Shown piece after piece: positions 8,052-16,494 of a stretch of DNA of 64,000 bases. The notes below the pieces were generated by a model, which was given only the letters and a program-made list of their open reading frames with translations, was not told the origin of the DNA and searched no databases. Source of the DNA: JAMQKA01 sp043951865 (GTDB lineage: Bacteria; Bacteroidota; Rhodothermia; Balneolales; Balneolaceae); NCBI RefSeq assembly GCF_043951865.1, contig NZ_JBINJF010000002.1, positions 186,001-250,000 on the forward strand, given 5' to 3'. Position 1 is the stretch's first letter; the number at the start of each line of letters is the position of its first letter. The translations under genes and the position numbers were made by a program.

Positions 8052-8669
8052 CTAACCAGATAGTTTTTTGTGGATCAGGGCCTGGACCATCTCCAGGGCG
8101 ACCTCATTTTCTCCTCCTCGCGGAATGATGATATCGGCATACCGCTTGCTGGGTTCCACGAACTCCAGGTGCATCGGTCGCACATGCTTTTCATATTGAT
8201 TGAGCACCCCTTCGAGGCTGCGGTCTCGTTCAACGATATCTCTGCGAATACGCCGCAAAAGCCGGATGTCATCGTCCGTATCGACAAATATTTTAATCTC
8301 CATCAGCTCCCGCAACTGCTTTTCGCTTAGAATAAGGATGCCGTCAACCAGGATCACCGGTTTAGGTGTTACCACCCTGGTTCCCTCTTTTCGGACGTGG
8401 CGGGAAAAATCATAGATCGGTACTTCCACCTGGCAGCCTTTTTTCAGTGCTTCTATATGGCGGACCAGCAACTCGGTTTCGAGCGCGGAGGGATGGTCAA
8501 AGTTCTGCTTTTTACGCTCTTCGAAAGAGAGGTGAGCAAGATCCTGGTAGTAGGAGTCGTGTTCCAGCACCACCATATTTCCAGGGTTAATCTGGTCGGC
8601 AATACGCCGGATGACGGTCGTTTTACCAGCACCGGTACCTCCGGCCACGCCTATGACGAGGGGATCCAA
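8052..8669 (-). CDS. udk: uridine kinase Udk
   Basis: Phosphorylates uridine and cytidine in pyrimidine salvage. The 205-aa length is standard. The P-loop is GVAGGTGAGKTT (residues 7-18), followed by the YYQDLAHLSFEERKK segment and FDHPSALE that contact the nucleoside. It starts 8 bp after the amidase stop, so it is likely co-transcribed with that gene. Confidence 0.94.
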   Translation of the reverse strand: MDPLVIGVAGGTGAGKTTVIRRIADQINPGNMVVLEHDSYYQDLAHLSFEERKKQNFDHPSALETELLVRHIEALKKGCQVEVPIYDFSRHVRKEGTRVVTPKPVILVDGILILSEKQLRELMEIKIFVDTDDDIRLLRRIRRDIVERDRSLEGVLNQYEKHVRPMHLEFVEPSKRYADIIIPRGGENEVALEMVQALIHKKLSG

Positions 8670-8677
8670 AAGTAATC

Positions 8678-9979
8678 TCAGTTTGTCTTAAAATTCTGGC
8701 TTTTTTCATATTCGAGCTTGTAATTTCGAATGGCCCTGAATATGGCAGAAGCGATAATGCTTTGGCCATAGTCGCTCGTCAGATAGCGCTGTTCACTCGG
8801 ATTGCTGATAAAGCCCGTTTCCACGAGAAGAGCCGGCATTGAGGCGTGGAAGAGGACAATAAACCCGGCCTGTTTTACACCGCGGGAATGGCGTTTGGCA
8901 CGATGGTCGAACTGGTGTTCCAGCATCCCGGCCAGTTTTTCACTGGTAGCCATATAGGCAGAGTTGGCCAATTCATAAATAAGCAGGTCTTCCTCGGTGA
9001 GCTCTTCGCTTCTGTCGGGACCCTCTTCAAACCGGATGACGCTGTTTTCCTTTTTCATCACTTCAAAAGCTGCCTGACTCCGGTGAAGTCCCAGGAAATA
9101 GACCTCTGTACCGCGGGTATTTCGGTTGCTGAATACGTTGCAGTGGATAGATATAAATAGGTCGCCTTCCGCCTTGTTGGCAATTTCTCCCCGCTCTTCG
9201 AGGCCCACGAAGCTGTCGTCCTCACGGGTGTAGACCACTTTTACATCCGGCAGGTACTCATTGATGTAGCCTCCCAGCTTTTTGGATATATCCAGAACCA
9301 CATCCTTTTCGCGGGTCCCCTTGTAGCCGATGGCCCCCGGATCGTGTCCGCCGTGACCGGGATCAATGACCACGACATCAAACCGGATCTTATCTTTCAT
9401 CAGCTGGTAGTCATTATCGCTTGAAAAGCCGCCTGAGGGACCTGCCAGCAGGCTGTCCCTTGAAATCGTTAAACTGGACCATATGATCGGGTCGATATTT
9501 TCAGCTATTGTTGAAACACGCTCTTCACTGGAAAAGGTAAGCCCCAGCAACAGGTCGCTGCTGTGGCGATCGTGGTACGCATTGGCAATAAAATATTGAT
9601 CCTCGGGGATATAGAGGTCGACTCCCACGCCCAAAGGATGATTGTAGAAACCGATCTCATCATAGACGACGGTGGTTGTATCGTATTCGATTTCGGAGCT
9701 GTTGATCTGCTCGCCATACAGGGTCATCTGGATGAGGTCGGTCCGGGACTGCATAACCTTGAACGAGTCGACTTGCTGTTCGAGATGAAAGCGGACCACA
9801 TATCCCTCTCCATCGCTCCGTTCAGCGGTCGAAACCCGGTTCAAAATATTGTCGACATCGGCTTGGCCATGAGCCATCCCGCCAAGCAACAGGAAAAAGA
9901 GGAGAAAAGGAGTACAAGCTCTTTTAAAAAAAGAGGCGGGACGGAATAAAGTCGAAATTATGTGCTGCACGGTTCTCAC
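8678..9979 (-). CDS. N-acetylmuramoyl-L-alanine amidase (Amidase_3, AmiC-like)
   Basis: Secreted zinc amidase that cleaves the peptide stem from peptidoglycan, probably at division. The 433-aa protein has a signal peptide (hydrophobic segment about residues 22-38), a poorly conserved N-terminal domain with a beta-rich look, and a C-terminal amidase domain. Zinc and catalytic motifs are VVIDPGHGGHDPGA, the loop FISIHCN, and VETGFISNPSEQ with the final catalytic Glu. The annotated start is GTG; no ATG precedes the signal peptide in frame. It forms a probable operon with udk. Confidence 0.92.
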   Translation of the reverse strand: MRTVQHIISTLFRPASFFKRACTPFLLFFLLLGGMAHGQADVDNILNRVSTAERSDGEGYVVRFHLEQQVDSFKVMQSRTDLIQMTLYGEQINSSEIEYDTTTVVYDEIGFYNHPLGVGVDLYIPEDQYFIANAYHDRHSSDLLLGLTFSSEERVSTIAENIDPIIWSSLTISRDSLLAGPSGGFSSDNDYQLMKDKIRFDVVVIDPGHGGHDPGAIGYKGTREKDVVLDISKKLGGYINEYLPDVKVVYTREDDSFVGLEERGEIANKAEGDLFISIHCNVFSNRNTRGTEVYFLGLHRSQAAFEVMKKENSVIRFEEGPDRSEELTEEDLLIYELANSAYMATSEKLAGMLEHQFDHRAKRHSRGVKQAGFIVLFHASMPALLVETGFISNPSEQRYLTSDYGQSIIASAIFRAIRNYKLEYEKSQNFKTN

Positions 9980-10378
9980 TGAATGCTGAAATATATTGCT
10001 TTTAGATGATGGTATTTATTAAAGCATATATTTGCATCTAATATATCAAATTTCGCAAAAGGTAATAGTATATGACCGAATACAAGATAATAAGCTTATC
10101 CAAAGTAAAAAAATATATCTGTTTTCCTTCTCGGGGACGTTTTAAAAAGGATGCTGATCGAAGGACAAAGACTGAACGAAATTTGAAATCCCAGGTTGTC
10201 TCTCATACCTGGGGATACTCGGGGATTGTACCGGGAGGGCACATACACGGTTTGCCAGTCGCTTGTTACAGCGGAAAGAGCTGTCACAGAAATACAAATT
10301 CAGTTGATTATATACCGCCAATGACGTACAATACAAATGTATTCCCACCTTAAATTTAGTAATACGGAGGTATAGAGT
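9980..10378. other. intergenic region with plus-strand promoter-like box and hairpin
   Basis: About 400 bp between divergent genes. TATATTTG at 10027-10034 matches the TAnnTTTG -7 box on the plus strand and could drive the ankyrin gene through a ~340-nt leader. A CCCAGGT/ACCTGGG hairpin (10190-10213) lies in that leader. A 93-codon frame at 10072-10353 has an odd composition and no recognisable features, so it is not called. Confidence 0.35.
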
Positions 10379-10756
10379 ATGGACAAGAAAACCTTTCTGG
10401 ACGCTTCGGAGAACGGTGATATTGATGCAATACAGTCAGCCATTCAGGGCGGTATCGACGTAAACACCAGTGACGAACATAAACGCACGGCGTTGATGAA
10501 GGCGGCCAAGCACGGCCATGCGGATATTGTACAGCTGTTGTTAAACAAGGGAGCCGATGTGAACATCCGCGATAATCGTGGAACCAGCGCCCTCTACTGG
10601 GCCGCAAGCAAGGGGCACAACCATATAGTTAAAATGTTAATTGACCACAAATGCGAGGTCGATATTGTCGACGACCGGGGCTGGTCTGCCAAAGACCAAG
10701 CCAACTATTACCATCACGACAGTATCGTGAATTTGCTGGAAGAAGCCGGGGCTTGA
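10379..10756 (+). CDS. ankyrin-repeat protein
   Basis: Small (125 aa) soluble protein consisting almost entirely of ankyrin repeats, a protein-protein interaction module; the partner is unknown. Repeats are visible as TALMKAAKHGHADIVQLLL, then TSALYWAASKGHNHIVKMLI, with capping half-repeats on each side. No signal peptide. A clear ribosome-binding site (ACGGAGG) sits 8-9 nt before the ATG, which is unusual in this window. Two intrinsic terminators follow. Confidence 0.88.
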   Translation: MDKKTFLDASENGDIDAIQSAIQGGIDVNTSDEHKRTALMKAAKHGHADIVQLLLNKGADVNIRDNRGTSALYWAASKGHNHIVKMLIDHKCEVDIVDDRGWSAKDQANYYHHDSIVNLLEEAGA

Positions 10757-10771
10757 CACCCGGCATTTTTT
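10745..10771 (+). terminator. intrinsic terminator 1 after ankyrin gene
   Basis: GCCGGG / CCCGGC stem with an 8-nt loop followed by ATTTTTT. The stem begins inside the last codons of the ankyrin gene. Confidence 0.7.
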
Positions 10772-10778
10772 ATGCAGG

Positions 10779-10807
10779 GCCTGCGCGATGTTCGGGCAGG
10801 CTTTTTT
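10779..10807 (+). terminator. intrinsic terminator 2 after ankyrin gene
   Basis: GCCTGC / GCAGGC stem followed by TTTTTT, immediately behind the first terminator, giving a tandem terminator facing the convergent osmC gene. Confidence 0.7.
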
Positions 10808-10820
10808 ATGGGGATTGGCG

Positions 10821-11273
10821 CTATTTATGTGTTATGGACCCTTCGATCTTGATCTCTCCCAAAAGGGTCCGGTTGACCGGGCATCGATTTGAAATCTCCA
10901 GGAGGCGCTCGATCTGCTCTTCCGAGAGGTCACCCTCTACTATGAGCTCTTTTTCTATAAAATCGATCTTGCTTTTGGGATCATCGCAGTTTTCGCAGTC
11001 CTCGTCGTGCCGCTTGTTGTGCCGGAGTTCAACGTACAGGTCCTCTACCGGCCACTCCTTGTGGTTGGCATACATCTTCACTGTCATGAGCGTGCATGAT
11101 CCCAGGGCCATCAGCAGGTAGTCGTAGGGGTCGGGGCCGGTATCTTTCCCGCCCTTTACGGACTCGGGTTCATCGCCCTTGAGCTGGTGTTTCCCGGCAT
11201 TGAGGGTTACGGAATAGGTCTCATCTTTTGGCAGAAAGCCGTGTACAATTTTTTGCTTCGAATCGTCAGCCAT
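10821..11273 (-). CDS. OsmC-family thiol peroxidase-like protein (two-Cys)
   Basis: OsmC/Ohr fold proteins reduce organic hydroperoxides with a pair of reactive cysteines. In this 150-aa protein both are present: Cys60 in MALGSCTLMTV and Cys131 in NRCPVNRTL. An extra HDEDCENC segment (Cys93, Cys96) in the middle could bind a metal or form a further disulfide. Oxidation target and reductant are not evident. It contrasts with the second OsmC gene at 44182, which lacks the second cysteine. Confidence 0.88.
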   Translation of the reverse strand: MADDSKQKIVHGFLPKDETYSVTLNAGKHQLKGDEPESVKGGKDTGPDPYDYLLMALGSCTLMTVKMYANHKEWPVEDLYVELRHNKRHDEDCENCDDPKSKIDFIEKELIVEGDLSEEQIERLLEISNRCPVNRTLLGEIKIEGSITHK

Positions 11274-11733
11274 TGGATCTCTTTTTTGTTAAACTTGTGC
11301 CGTCAAGGTAAGAAAATAGGCCGTTTCCCGAAGCCCAAACTTTTTTCAACTTTGGGGTTAAAAAAGGAGTACACGGCCCTGTATGTTTGTTCCTGCGAGA
11401 TTCCGCGTTCCCTTCTCCATTTTTTTACCACACCATATTAGCCCGAATTTCTCACAAGTATTTCGGATAAAATTACGTCACTTTATGAGTGACAATAACT
11501 TATATCATTTAAATTATCATTATTGTCTGGAAAAGGCTGGAAATTGGCCTTTTCCAGCTGCGTTGAAGCACAAATCACCTGTTCAACGTACCGATGTACA
11601 CCTGCGCAGCCATTTGCCCTTCTCCTTGCTGAAAAACAAATCTCTTGGTGAGGTAAACCCGGGTTAGAACAATCACACTAATTTAATATTCTGGATATCA
11701 ACAGGTAACACAGGTTTCTTTAATTTGGGATAA
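11274..11733. other. intergenic region with a strong hairpin
   Basis: About 460 bp between divergent genes without a credible gene. The main feature is a perfect 11-bp hairpin at 11527-11557 (CTGGAAAAGGC / GCCTTTTCCAG, 9-nt loop). No T-tract follows, so it is not a simple terminator. Promoters for both flanking genes must lie here, but no full consensus was found. Confidence 0.4.
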
Positions 11734-12564
11734 ATGATTGACAAACCCATGAATAAACGCCCTGTTGATGTTGTCGTCCTCTCGGATCTCCACCTGGGGA
11801 CGGTGGGCTGCCATGCAGTGGAGCTGGCCCAGTATCTCAATTCCATAGAACCGCGTATCGTGGTGCTGAACGGAGACATCTTCGATATCTGGAATTTTAA
11901 AAAGTATTACTGGCCAGACTCCCACATGCAGGTGGTCCGGTGTTTCCTGAGCATGCTGGCCAACGGTACCGATATTTACTACCTGACGGGAAATCATGAT
12001 GAAGTAATCCGCAAGATATCGCGCCTGCAGATTGGTCCGCTCTTCGTCAGGGACAAACTGGTACTGGAGCTGAACGGGGAAAAAGTCTGGATTTTTCACG
12101 GGGATATATTCGACATTACCATGAAACACACCAAGTGGATAGCCAAAATTGGCGGTCAGGGGTACGACCTGTTGATCCTGCTGAACCGTCTAGTGAACTA
12201 TGTCGGTGAAAAGCTGGGATACGGGAAAATCTCGCTCTCCAAAAAAATAAAGGACAGCGTAAAAAAAGCGGTCAAATTTATTGATGATTTTGAGATATCC
12301 GCGATAGAGCTGGCCATCCAGAACAGGTATGATTACGTGATATGCGGTCATATTCACCAGCCGAAGATCAGGGGATTTACGAGTGAGGAGGGATCCGTGA
12401 TCTATATGAACTCGGGCGACTGGGTCGAAAACCTTACCGCCCTTGAGTTTGACGGACAGGAGTGGTCGATGTACAAATACAACGAGGATCAGTTCATCAA
12501 TAAAGAAACCACGGTTGAAATTCCTGTCCGTAAATCTGTGAACGAAGTGGCTGTTATAGGATGA
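11734..12564 (+). CDS. LpxH-like metallophosphoesterase (UDP-2,3-diacylglucosamine diphosphatase family)
   Basis: Calcineurin-like phosphoesterase, 276 aa. All metal-binding motifs are present in order: SDLHLG, NGDIFDIW, GNHDE, FHGDIFD and GHIHQP. These match the LpxH/LpxH2 group that hydrolyses UDP-2,3-diacylglucosamine in lipid A synthesis. Many Bacteroidota homologues are annotated this way without proof. The last 4 bp overlap the downstream glycosyltransferase (ATGA), so the two are coupled and may act on the same envelope glycolipid. An alternative start is MNKRP, five codons downstream. Confidence 0.82.
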   Translation: MIDKPMNKRPVDVVVLSDLHLGTVGCHAVELAQYLNSIEPRIVVLNGDIFDIWNFKKYYWPDSHMQVVRCFLSMLANGTDIYYLTGNHDEVIRKISRLQIGPLFVRDKLVLELNGEKVWIFHGDIFDITMKHTKWIAKIGGQGYDLLILLNRLVNYVGEKLGYGKISLSKKIKDSVKKAVKFIDDFEISAIELAIQNRYDYVICGHIHQPKIRGFTSEEGSVIYMNSGDWVENLTALEFDGQEWSMYKYNEDQFINKETTVEIPVRKSVNEVAVIG

Positions 12565-13595
12565 AGATATTATACGGAATACAGGGCACCGGTCACGGAC
12601 ATCTGAGCCGGGCCCGGGAATTGCTGCCGGAACTTGGGAGGCACGCAGAGGTGGATGTGCTGATCAGCGGCCACAACTGCCAGCTGAACCTGGAGCGCCC
12701 GGTTCGTTATCGAAAGTATGGCATTAGCATGAACTACGACAACACCGGGGGCGTATCGATACTCGAGACGCTGCGCGCGCTTCGCCCCGTCCGCTTCCTT
12801 GCCGATATCCATTCCATCCCGGTCCTGGAATATGACCTGGTGATCAGTGATTATGAGCCGGTGACAGCGTGGGCCGCACGAAAGGAAAATGTGCCAAGTG
12901 TAGCGCTTAGTCACCAGGCCGCGTTTCTTTCGGAAGAGACGCCGCGCCCCCAAAAGCGGTCGCCGGCGGCCGAGGCGATCCTCAAGCATTTTGCCCCGGC
13001 CGATCACGCCATCGGGTTCCATTTCAGGCCGTACGATCGGTTTGTGGAGCCGCCGATCATCCGGTCTGATATTCTTGAGCTGTCGCCCGAACACCAGAAT
13101 CATATTACGGTTTATCTTCCGGCTTACGACCCGGATCTCCTGATCTCAATATTTCAAAAATTTGATCACCATCAATGGCATGTTTTTTCACCTGATTGCG
13201 AGCAGTTTTACCGGAGGAGGAATGTGCTGGTACACCCGGTTGGCAACAACGAGTTTCTCGAAAGTGTTGAAAGCTGTGGCGGGGTCATCAGCAGCTCCGG
13301 CTTTGAGATGTGCGCAGAGGCGATGTTTATGGGGAAAAAACTGCTTACGATACCGATCCGGAACCAGTATGAACAGCAGTGCAACGCCGCGGCTATGGAA
13401 GAGCTCGGGGTGACGGTCCTGGAGTCGCTCTTTGGGGAGGAAGATCATCTGGAAGAGTGGCTGGAATGCGGGCGGATTATCACCCTGAATGAGGTGGCGA
13501 ATATCGAGCAGGTGGTTATGGGAATACTCTCCCTGGGTAACGCGGAAAACAGGTCTCCCTCTTTCGTTAAAGAGGAGCAGTTGGTGAGGGAATAA
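12561..13595 (+). CDS. MJ1255/VC2487-type glycosyltransferase
   Basis: Predicted GT-B-fold glycosyltransferase, 344 aa. The N-terminal MKILYGIQGTGHGHLSRA motif and the C-terminal SSSGFEMCAEAMFMGKKLL segment (donor-binding region with an acidic residue) are characteristic of this family (Pfam Glyco_trans_1_3 type). No signal peptide or membrane segment. The acceptor is unknown; the coupled LpxH-like gene suggests an envelope glycolipid, by inference only. Confidence 0.8.
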   Translation: MKILYGIQGTGHGHLSRARELLPELGRHAEVDVLISGHNCQLNLERPVRYRKYGISMNYDNTGGVSILETLRALRPVRFLADIHSIPVLEYDLVISDYEPVTAWAARKENVPSVALSHQAAFLSEETPRPQKRSPAAEAILKHFAPADHAIGFHFRPYDRFVEPPIIRSDILELSPEHQNHITVYLPAYDPDLLISIFQKFDHHQWHVFSPDCEQFYRRRNVLVHPVGNNEFLESVESCGGVISSSGFEMCAEAMFMGKKLLTIPIRNQYEQQCNAAAMEELGVTVLESLFGEEDHLEEWLECGRIITLNEVANIEQVVMGILSLGNAENRSPSFVKEEQLVRE

Positions 13596-13681
13596 ATCGC
13601 AGATACAGCCTCATCGAGGAATCAGGAATTGTGAACATCAGTTGCGTTTGGGGACGAATTCGGGCTGAGCTGTTTCATTCC

Positions 13682-14224
13682 CTATCCACCGGGTAGCTCA
13701 ATTTCATACCGCTTTTCCAGCAGCTCCAGGTGGTGCCGCTCGTGCCCGGCAATAATGAACGGGATAGCACGGACCGACAGCGAGTAGTTGTTAGCAATAC
13801 CCGTTCGATTGAGCATCTGTTCGCTGAACCCGGAAAACATCTGAATGTTGGAGGTGCGAAGCCCTTCATATTCTCCCTGTAGATTTTGCAGGCTCCGTTG
13901 ATTCAAATTGGATTCTCTCACATATGCCTCTTGGTCGTACCCCGGTAATTCTCCCGGGTCGTTGCGGGAGATCGCCAGGGCCCGTACGGAAAAAACGCGT
14001 TCGTTGTCGATCAGGTGCCCGATCACCTCTTTGACCGTCCATTTCCCTTCTTTATAGCGGGATAGCGCTTTTTTTTCGTCCAGCGAATCGATGAGTGTAC
14101 AAACCTCATCCCGCTGTTTGACCAATATATCGATGACATTGCCCGGGGGCAGCTTATCGATATATTTTTGGTAGAATGAACCGTATTCTTCAGTAGCAGG
14201 ACGGGGATTCCAGATAGATTTCAT
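13682..14224 (-). CDS. DinB-family protein
   Basis: DinB-like four-helix metalloprotein, 180 aa; some members are thiol-S-transferases, most are uncharacterised. The likely metal-binding histidines are in EVIGHLIDNERVF and in the C-terminal AGHERHHLELL. Helical content and length fit the DinB_2 domain. It is a single gene, convergent with the glycosyltransferase. Confidence 0.85.
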   Translation of the reverse strand: MKSIWNPRPATEEYGSFYQKYIDKLPPGNVIDILVKQRDEVCTLIDSLDEKKALSRYKEGKWTVKEVIGHLIDNERVFSVRALAISRNDPGELPGYDQEAYVRESNLNQRSLQNLQGEYEGLRTSNIQMFSGFSEQMLNRTGIANNYSLSVRAIPFIIAGHERHHLELLEKRYEIELPGG

Positions 14225-14363
14225 GGATCCAGTATTGAAATTTATTTTAAGGAGTGTTGAAAAGCCATACCCAAAGTCCCTCTGGAGAAGAGAGACTTAG
14301 GGCGAATGAACTTTTGTTTTTAATAAAGCTGGGTCGTTTTTAACGCGATAACCACGTTCGGAT

Positions 14364-16451
14364 TTAATGTACTTCATGAGATTTTATAACGGATTCAGCC
14401 GCTTTTTCACCGTCACTGAATGTAGTTTCAGAGTAGGCATATGATATGCCATCTACGGTCTGCCAGTTGGAATAGCGTTCCTCCACATGCACCTGGCTCC
14501 CCTCCTGTGGATTGAACTGCTGGTACCGCATGATCCCGGGATAACCGGATTCGGGATCAACCAGATAGGTGATGTTTTTATCATTTATTTTGATGCTGAG
14601 CTTTGCGTACTGCGTGCCTTCGACCTCTTCCATACCGATAAACCGGGGATTCAGTTCGTCACTGTTGAGTGCCACGGCCAGGTATTTTCGGTTCAGGCTC
14701 TCCCTGAGCGATTGTGCTTGCTGCGGTGGCAGGGGACGTTCCTGGCCCATCATGGACATCGTGCCTTTACCGCCTTCATAGTTCAGCGTGATGGTACCGT
14801 TGGGGGTCTCCACCGTCTGGGTAATCGCATCGGGATAGTCCACGGTTTGCGTAACCTGCACGGTCATGCTGCCACCGGGAACATTGGAGCCAAACTGTGT
14901 GACTTCCGCCTCCACGGTAACGCTGTCGAGCTGCTGGTCTGGCGCAATGATCGCATCTGACATTTTATCCAGCAGGGCGCGGCCTTTCTGGGCATCACCG
15001 GCAACCTCCTCACCGGCGCCATCCTGCCCCGGTTGTGGGATACTGATATCGATTTCGTTGACGGTTCCATATTTTTCAAGCTGGTCTCCGATCTCCTGCT
15101 TGTTGCCCACCACCAGGATCTGCATGCTGTCTGGCTTCAGGTACTTTTGTGCCATCTTTTGAACGTCTTCTATGGTGGTGTTGCGGACCCCTTCGATAAA
15201 CTCTTCAAAAGCGTCGGGCGGCAGTTCTCGGTACTCGTTGGATAGGCGGCGGCTCAACACCTCTTCATAGCTGTCGTACCGGAACACCATTGAATTAAGG
15301 AACTGGTCCTTGACATCACGGAGTTCCTCCGGCTGAATCGGTTCCTCCTGCAGGCGCTTGATCTGCTCAATGATCGCGTCGATCGCTTCGGCCGTAGTCG
15401 AACTCTTGGTCATCACCCCGGTGTAAAACTGCCCGGGATAGAAGGTGTTCATCTCATAGGAGCCAAATACCGCGTAGGCCAGCCCAAGGTCGGTACGCAC
15501 CACCTGGAACAGCCGTCCCGAAAAGCCGCCGCTCAGCACTTCATTCATCACCTGCACTTTCGGGTAATCCGGATTGCTGCGCAGCCCGCCGATATGTCCC
15601 ATCAGCACATAGCTCTGGTTTACATCCGGCTTGTCAACCAGGTTGATCGTGCGGTTGAACTCGTAGTCAATTTCCGGGAAGTCGAGTGCCGTTTTTTGCC
15701 CCGCCTCAATGCTGCTGAATGCGTTGCTCAACTGCTTTTTTATCTGATCCGCGTCAAAGTCCCCGACAACACCGACCATCATATTGGCTCCAACAAAGTG
15801 ATCGCCGTGGAAATTGACCAGGTCCTCCCGCGTGATGTTATCCACCGTCTCGTATTCCGTGAGCCGCCCGTATACCGAGTCCTCCCCGTAGATCAGCCGT
15901 TCGAACTCACGGGATCCGATCTGCTGCTGGTTGTCATTGCGTCGTGAAATACTGCTTTTGACCTGCTTCTTTTCAAGCTCAATTTTCTCCTGTGGCAGGG
16001 CCGGATTCTGCAGGAGATCCACAAAGATTGGAAGGAGTTCGCTAAAATCCTCCTTCAGTACATTCATGCTGGCTCCGCCGGAGGTAAAACCGATACCCGT
16101 CTCCATGCTTGCGGCCCGATTTTCCAGGATTTTATTGAGCGTATCAGCGGGATAGTTCTCGGAGCCGCCCGAGCGGATCACCGAGCCGGTGATGGATGCG
16201 AGGCCGGCTTTTTCGTTGGGTACCAGCACGCCGCCGGTGCGAATGTTGACGGAGAGATCGATGAGCGGGAGCTCGTCATCTTCCACCAGGAAAACCCTGA
16301 TGCCGTTGTCCAGCGTAAAGGTCTCTACTTCCGGGCGCTGGAACTCATTTAGTTCGGGGAAGTTGAGCTCGTCGTACCGTTTTTGGGCATGCACAGTTGC
16401 AAGTCCTGCGCACAAGATCAGAACTACAAGACTGGTAAACCGTTTCATCAT
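14364..16451 (-). CDS. M16-family peptidase-like protein, catalytically degenerate subunit, with C-terminal extension
   Basis: Secreted partner of the M16 peptidase encoded just upstream. From the ATG at 16451 (AGGAG site 7 nt before it) the product is 695 aa with a signal peptide. Two M16 domains follow. Where an active protease has HxxEH, this one reads GLASITGSVIRSGG, so the zinc site is lost. It keeps the substrate-binding SGRLFQVVRTDLGLAYAV segment with its Arg and Tyr. This is the usual division of labour in heterodimeric M16B peptidases. The last ~170 residues form an additional beta-rich region resembling an outer-membrane lipoprotein-sorting fold. Confidence 0.88.
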   Translation of the reverse strand: MMKRFTSLVVLILCAGLATVHAQKRYDELNFPELNEFQRPEVETFTLDNGIRVFLVEDDELPLIDLSVNIRTGGVLVPNEKAGLASITGSVIRSGGSENYPADTLNKILENRAASMETGIGFTSGGASMNVLKEDFSELLPIFVDLLQNPALPQEKIELEKKQVKSSISRRNDNQQQIGSREFERLIYGEDSVYGRLTEYETVDNITREDLVNFHGDHFVGANMMVGVVGDFDADQIKKQLSNAFSSIEAGQKTALDFPEIDYEFNRTINLVDKPDVNQSYVLMGHIGGLRSNPDYPKVQVMNEVLSGGFSGRLFQVVRTDLGLAYAVFGSYEMNTFYPGQFYTGVMTKSSTTAEAIDAIIEQIKRLQEEPIQPEELRDVKDQFLNSMVFRYDSYEEVLSRRLSNEYRELPPDAFEEFIEGVRNTTIEDVQKMAQKYLKPDSMQILVVGNKQEIGDQLEKYGTVNEIDISIPQPGQDGAGEEVAGDAQKGRALLDKMSDAIIAPDQQLDSVTVEAEVTQFGSNVPGGSMTVQVTQTVDYPDAITQTVETPNGTITLNYEGGKGTMSMMGQERPLPPQQAQSLRESLNRKYLAVALNSDELNPRFIGMEEVEGTQYAKLSIKINDKNITYLVDPESGYPGIMRYQQFNPQEGSQVHVEERYSNWQTVDGISYAYSETTFSDGEKAAESVIKSHEVH

Positions 16452-16494
16452 TCGTTCTCCTGACTGGTTCATGAGATTCACGTTACTCTTCTTA

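Noticed and set aside
10072..10353. 93-codon frame between amidase and ankyrin genes
   Set aside because: A promoter-like box lies upstream, but the translation has no domain and unusual composition, and a hairpin crosses it; more likely leader sequence.
11187..11667. Two small plus-strand frames upstream of the phosphoesterase gene
   Set aside because: Partly antisense to osmC, no domain, and they cross a strong hairpin.
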